Position numbers and translations under genes: made by a program. DNA of 9,319 nt, taken from the NCBI GenBank assembly GCA_964495615.1, contig CAZBVX010000024.1:1-9319 (forward strand), read 5' to 3'. This document shows, piece after piece, positions 6,120 through 9,319 of the stretch. The notes below the pieces were generated by a model that saw only the letters and a list, made by a program, of their open reading frames with translations, was not told the origin of the DNA and made no database searches. Within the stretch, counting starts at the first letter, position 1. Every line of letters starts with the position of its first letter. This DNA comes from CAINDR01 sp964495615 (GTDB lineage Bacteria > Patescibacteriota > Patescibacteriia > Patescibacteriales > UBA12465).

Positions 6120-7883
6120 ATGAATAGAAAAGAACAATTATTATCTCTTTTGAGAGTGCAAAATTTGATCACGGCTGACCAGCAAGGAGAAATTATTTCC
6201 AAGCTTGCCAAGCCGGATTTTGATTTGGATGATTATTTGGTTAGAGAAAAAATAATTAGTGAAGAAAAGCTCTATGAGCTTTGGGCGGCAGTCTATAACC
6301 TGCCTTTTTTTGATGCCATCAACACTAATATCTCTCGAGAAGATTTGGCTCTTTTGCCTCAAGACATTGCTCGCAACTATAATATTGTCTGCTTGGGCAG
6401 GGAAGGAAAGTTTTTGAAATTCGGACTCACTGATCCAAACTTGAAAGCAATGGAGGCAGTCAATTTTCTTTCTCAAGAACAAAAATTGACGCCAAAGTAT
6501 TTTATTATTTCCCGCTCCGGAATGGCCAAAATTTTGAAAGAATATCAGAAGATTGAAGAAGAAATTTCCAGCGCTTTGGATGAAAAGATGAAAGAAGAGG
6601 GCGATGAATTGATTCAGATTAATTCAGTCGATGATGGAACAGTTAATGTTAGCAGTGATGAAATTAATAGTGCGCCAGTCGCCAAAATCGTTTCGGCAAT
6701 TATCCGCCATGCAGTTGAGGCCCGTGCTTCCGATATCCACATTGAGCCTTTTGAAAAAGAAAGCCGAGTCCGTTATCGCATTGATGGCATCTTGCACACT
6801 TCTTTGACTCTGCCGAAAAGTATTCATAATTCAGTAATCGCGAGAATCAAGGTTTTGGCAAAACTAAAATTAGACGAAGCTCGTATTCCGCAAGATGGAC
6901 GTGTTCGTCTTTTGGTGAATGGAAAAAATGTTGATTTTCGTGTTTCCACTTTGCCTCTTTCTAGCACTGAAAAAGTGGTGATGCGTATTTTGGATTCAAC
7001 CAAAGGAGCGCCAGCTCTGGAAGATTTGGGATTTAACGCTGTTGCAATGGATAGTATTCAGCGCAGTATCAAAAAAACCAACGGAATTATTTTGGTCAGT
7101 GGTCCAACTGGTTCTGGTAAATCAACCACTCTTTATGCAATCCTAACTATCCTCAATCAAGAAGGGGTTAATATTTCTACTTTGGAAGATCCGGTCGAAT
7201 ATGAAATCAAAGGAATAAACCAGGCGCAAATCAGGCCAAAAATCGGTTTCTCTTTTGCTAACGGACTTCGTTCACTCTTGCGTCAAGATCCGAACATCAT
7301 TATGGTCGGAGAAATTCGTGATGAAGAAACGGCGGAATTGGCGATTCAGGCCAGTTTGACTGGTCATTTGGTTTTGTCATCAATCCACACCAACGATGCC
7401 TTGGGAGCTATTTTCCGTTTGGAAGATATGAAAGTGGAACGTTTCTTGGTTTCTTCAACTTTGCGCGCGCTGGTTGCTCAGCGTTTGGTGAGAAAAATTT
7501 GTCCGCATTGTCGTCAAGAAAAACCAGCCACGCCGGGAGAGATATCAAATATCCAAGAAATGTTGGAAGGTTTGAGTGATGAAGTAATACGCAAAGAATT
7601 GCCAGATTGGCAAGGCGTTGCCAATTTACAAAACTACAAATTCTATCAGCCGGTCGGTTGTGCACATTGTGAAAACACTGGTTTCTTGGGACGAGTTTCG
7701 ATTGCGGAAGTGGTGGAAATTTCTGACAAAATCCGAGAAATTATTGCTGATGAAAAACAAGTTCTTAATGTGGACGTGGTTCGTCAGAGCCAGGATTTTA
7801 TTTCTATTAAGCAAGACGGGGTGATTAAAATTTTGCAAGGAGTGACTGTTTTGGAAGAAGTGCTCCGTGTGATTGAATCCTAA
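6120..7883 (+). CDS. pilB: type IV pilus assembly ATPase PilB (GspE family)
   Basis: A 587-aa cytoplasmic hexameric motor that powers pilin insertion into the fibre. It has an N-terminal GspE/MshEN-like domain (about 1-145), then the N2 and RecA-like domains. Motifs: Walker A GPTGSGKST (328-336), Asp box TLEDPVEY (from 354), Walker B region IIMVGEIRDEET with E398, and His box (H416 to SIHTND 421-426). A zinc-binding tetracysteine (C461, C464, C514, C517) marks PilB/GspE rather than the retraction ATPase PilT. The gap between the two Cys pairs is 49 residues, longer than the 29 I recall for EpsE. Whether the N-terminal domain binds c-di-GMP cannot be judged by eye. All key residues are present, so it should be active. 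The gene starts 3 bases after the small membrane protein gene. Confidence 0.97.
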   Translation: MNRKEQLLSLLRVQNLITADQQGEIISKLAKPDFDLDDYLVREKIISEEKLYELWAAVYNLPFFDAINTNISREDLALLPQDIARNYNIVCLGREGKFLKFGLTDPNLKAMEAVNFLSQEQKLTPKYFIISRSGMAKILKEYQKIEEEISSALDEKMKEEGDELIQINSVDDGTVNVSSDEINSAPVAKIVSAIIRHAVEARASDIHIEPFEKESRVRYRIDGILHTSLTLPKSIHNSVIARIKVLAKLKLDEARIPQDGRVRLLVNGKNVDFRVSTLPLSSTEKVVMRILDSTKGAPALEDLGFNAVAMDSIQRSIKKTNGIILVSGPTGSGKSTTLYAILTILNQEGVNISTLEDPVEYEIKGINQAQIRPKIGFSFANGLRSLLRQDPNIIMVGEIRDEETAELAIQASLTGHLVLSSIHTNDALGAIFRLEDMKVERFLVSSTLRALVAQRLVRKICPHCRQEKPATPGEISNIQEMLEGLSDEVIRKELPDWQGVANLQNYKFYQPVGCAHCENTGFLGRVSIAEVVEISDKIREIIADEKQVLNVDVVRQSQDFISIKQDGVIKILQGVTVLEEVLRVIES

Positions 7884-7887
7884 GATT

Positions 7888-9090
7888 ATGATTTATTCTT
7901 ATCGTGCAAAAACTTCAGAGGGAAAAAATCGCCATGGCCGCTTGGTGGCTTTGTCGGAGAATGATGCTTTGACAAAAATTCGCCGCCGCGACTTGGCTCC
8001 TTATAAAATCAGAGAAATTTCCAGTGACTTGGAAACAAAAATTACTCTTTTTATTTTTAAGCCAAAGACCAAAGATTTGGTGATTTTTTCGCGCCAATTT
8101 TCAGTGATGATTTCAGCTGGGGTGCCGGTGGTGGAATCTTTGCGCGTCATGGTTGATCAGACCAAAAACCTCTATTTGCAAAAAATGATTATACAAATTG
8201 CTGCTGACGTTGATGGCGGGGCCAATCTTTCTGATGCCTTATCAAAATATCCAAAATTTTTTTCCTATTTTTTTATCAACATTGTTCGTTCCGGTGAAAC
8301 TTCCGGCAAGTTGGATGAAGTTTTGAATTATTTGGCGGATGAAATGGAAAAGAATTATGACATGAACAAAAAATTCACGGGTGCGATGATTTATCCAGCT
8401 TTCATTATTAGTGCTTTGGGCGGCGTGGCGGTGATGTTGATGGTTTTTGTGATCCCTTCATTAACTGAAGTTTTGTCAGAAACCGGCACTGAATTGCCAA
8501 TGGCCACCAAAATTGTTTTGGCAGTTTCTCGTTTCTTGCAAGACTATATTATTTTCTTGGCGATTGCTCTGGTGGCGCTCATCTTTTTGTTCCGTGCCTA
8601 TCTCAAAACTCCAGGAGGGAAAAGAGCGACCGATCAACTGCTTTTGCGCTTGCCGATTTTTGGTGATTTGTTTAACAAGATTTTTTTGATTCGTTTCACT
8701 CGTTCCTTCAGTACTTTATTGAAAGGCGGGGTCACGATCACGAAGTCTTTGGAGGTGGCGGGGGCAGTTGCTGGCAACACTGTCTATCGCGATATTATTC
8801 GCCGAACCTTGTTGGCAATTAGTGATGGACGGCCAATTTCCAGTGTCATGGAAGCAAGTAATGAGATTCCAAAAATGGTGCCGCAAATGATGGCAATCGG
8901 CGAAAGAACCGGTAAGTTGGATATGGTTTTGGACAAGGTCACAGATTTTTATTCCCGTGAAGTGACCAACAAACTGAATAATCTTAATGCCTTGTTGGAA
9001 CCAATCATCATGGTGATTCTGGGTGTCGGGGTGGCAATCATGGTGGCGGCTGTTATTTTGCCGATGTATAACATGGCGACTGCTTTCTAG
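7888..9090 (+). CDS. pilC: type IV pilus inner-membrane platform protein PilC (GspF family)
   Basis: A polytopic inner-membrane protein (400 aa from the chosen start), the platform that the PilB hexamer turns against. It has two GspF-type repeats (about 68-190 and 271-393), each starting with the R-x-F-S/x-x-L-x-x-G-V pattern (FSRQFSVMISAGVPVVESL; FTRSFSTLLKGGVTITKSL). Each carries a G-E-x-x-G-K-L signature (SGETSGKLDEVL near 135; IGERTGKLDMVL near 337). Membrane segments are at about 168-189, 220-238 and 372-393. The ATG at 7888 was preferred because MIYSYRAKTSEGK is the usual family start. A TTG at 7873 in the same frame would overlap the pilB end and add five residues, with no supporting signal. 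No terminator is seen after the stop. Confidence 0.96.
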   Translation: MIYSYRAKTSEGKNRHGRLVALSENDALTKIRRRDLAPYKIREISSDLETKITLFIFKPKTKDLVIFSRQFSVMISAGVPVVESLRVMVDQTKNLYLQKMIIQIAADVDGGANLSDALSKYPKFFSYFFINIVRSGETSGKLDEVLNYLADEMEKNYDMNKKFTGAMIYPAFIISALGGVAVMLMVFVIPSLTEVLSETGTELPMATKIVLAVSRFLQDYIIFLAIALVALIFLFRAYLKTPGGKRATDQLLLRLPIFGDLFNKIFLIRFTRSFSTLLKGGVTITKSLEVAGAVAGNTVYRDIIRRTLLAISDGRPISSVMEASNEIPKMVPQMMAIGERTGKLDMVLDKVTDFYSREVTNKLNNLNALLEPIIMVILGVGVAIMVAAVILPMYNMATAF

Positions 9091-9107
9091 AATTTTGCAA
9101 AAAACTA

Positions 9108-9136
9108 TTGTGTGCTTTTTGGCGCTATGCTATAAT
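9108..9136 (+). promoter_or_regulatory. predicted extended -10 promoter of the prepilin gene
   Basis: TTGTGT (9108-9113), a 17-bp spacer ending in TGC (9128-9130), and a perfect TATAAT (9131-9136) form an extended -10 promoter. The start would be near 9143, leaving a leader of about 92 bases. A strong separate promoter would let pilin be made in large excess over the assembly proteins. The 144-base gap 9091-9234 holds this promoter and the hairpins described next. Confidence 0.75.
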
Positions 9137-9171
9137 TTTATTATCTAATAGCTAACTATTAATAAAAATAT

Positions 9172-9200
9172 TTTGAAATAATAATCGATGTTATTTCAAA
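9172..9200 (+). other. perfect 10-bp inverted repeat in the pilin mRNA leader
   Basis: TTTGAAATAA (9172-9181) pairs perfectly with TTATTTCAAA (9191-9200) across a 9-base loop that could add a G-U and an A-U pair. It lies about 30 bases after the predicted start site. No T-run follows, so it is not an intrinsic terminator. It could be a 5' stem that slows decay of the pilin mRNA, or a palindromic protein site in the DNA. Confidence 0.6.
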
Positions 9201-9208
9201 TGCTTTAT

Positions 9209-9238
9209 TTTCCTCTTGGGGAAATGAAAAAAATATGA
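9209..9238 (+). other. possible translation-control element before the prepilin start (hairpin plus four-codon ORF)
   Basis: TTTCC (9209-9213) can pair with GGAAA (9220-9224), hiding part of the only G-rich stretch near the start (GGGG, 9218-9221). An ATG at 9224 opens a four-codon ORF (M-K-K-I-stop) whose TGA overlaps the prepilin ATG in an ATGA junction (9235-9238). The stem is short, so this is tentative. Confidence 0.25.
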
Positions 9239-9319
9239 AAAAAAACAAGAAAGGTTTTACCTTAATTGAACTTTTGGTCGTAATCGCGATCATTGGTTTG
9301 CTAGCCACTCTTTCAGTAA
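9235..9319 (+). CDS. type IV prepilin, N-terminal part only (runs off the window)
   Basis: The 28 visible residues are a textbook class III signal: a basic leader MKKNKKG, cleavage by prepilin peptidase between G7 and F8, then mature FTLIELLVVIAIIGLLATLS with the conserved Glu at mature position 5 that is needed for fibre assembly. The hydrophobic helix serves first as membrane anchor and later as the core of the pilus. A short, basic six-residue stretch before the Gly is typical of type IVa pilins and of pseudopilins. It is too short to say whether this is the major pilin or a minor one. Its own strong promoter and its position after pilC favour the major pilin. The 3' end is outside the window. 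Confidence 0.93.
   Translation, partial: MKKNKKGFTLIELLVVIAIIGLLATLSV

Noticed and set aside
7873..7887. TTG start for pilC at 7873, overlapping the end of pilB.
   Set aside because: The ATG at 7888 gives the usual PilC N-terminus, and the extra five residues have no supporting signal.

Overview
The window looks like a chromosomal segment of a Patescibacteria (Candidate Phyla Radiation, Parcubacteria-like) genome. The pointers are a compact type IV pilus (T4P) operon with no secretin (pilQ) gene, short divergent PilN and PilO proteins, moderate-to-low GC, gaps of 0-5 bases between operon genes, and start codons mostly without a Shine-Dalgarno sequence. The lineage call is inference from gene style and gene order; no marker gene is present.

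Left part (bases 1-3157, all minus strand): a stand-alone class II Fic protein (predicted AMP-transferase with its own inhibitory motif and a C-terminal winged helix), then comF (phosphoribosyltransferase-like competence protein), then a membrane-anchored, probably six-bladed beta-propeller protein. The fic gene has a perfect consensus sigma70-type promoter. Three 7-bp repeats spaced exactly 11 bp are threaded through it, and the predicted start site leaves almost no mRNA leader. A clear intrinsic terminator separates the propeller gene from comF.

Right part (3245-9319, plus strand): pilM, pilN-like, pilO-like, a small one-pass membrane protein of unknown function, pilB and pilC, packed into one transcription unit. 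After a 144-base gap with its own extended -10 promoter comes a prepilin gene that runs off the window. Together they encode the inner-membrane platform (PilM/N/O/C), the assembly ATPase (PilB) and the pilin. Not seen here are pilT (retraction ATPase), pilD (prepilin peptidase), pilQ and a recognisable pilP.

The propeller gene and the pil operon are divergent, and their two predicted promoters overlap so completely that the -10 boxes share bases. The propeller promoter and the pilin promoter also share the same -35 heptamer. This suggests that the propeller protein belongs with the pilus, perhaps as a surface partner. ComF next door fits a DNA-uptake theme. No RNA genes, CRISPR arrays or insertion sequences were found. 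The first 33 bases hold nothing recognisable.
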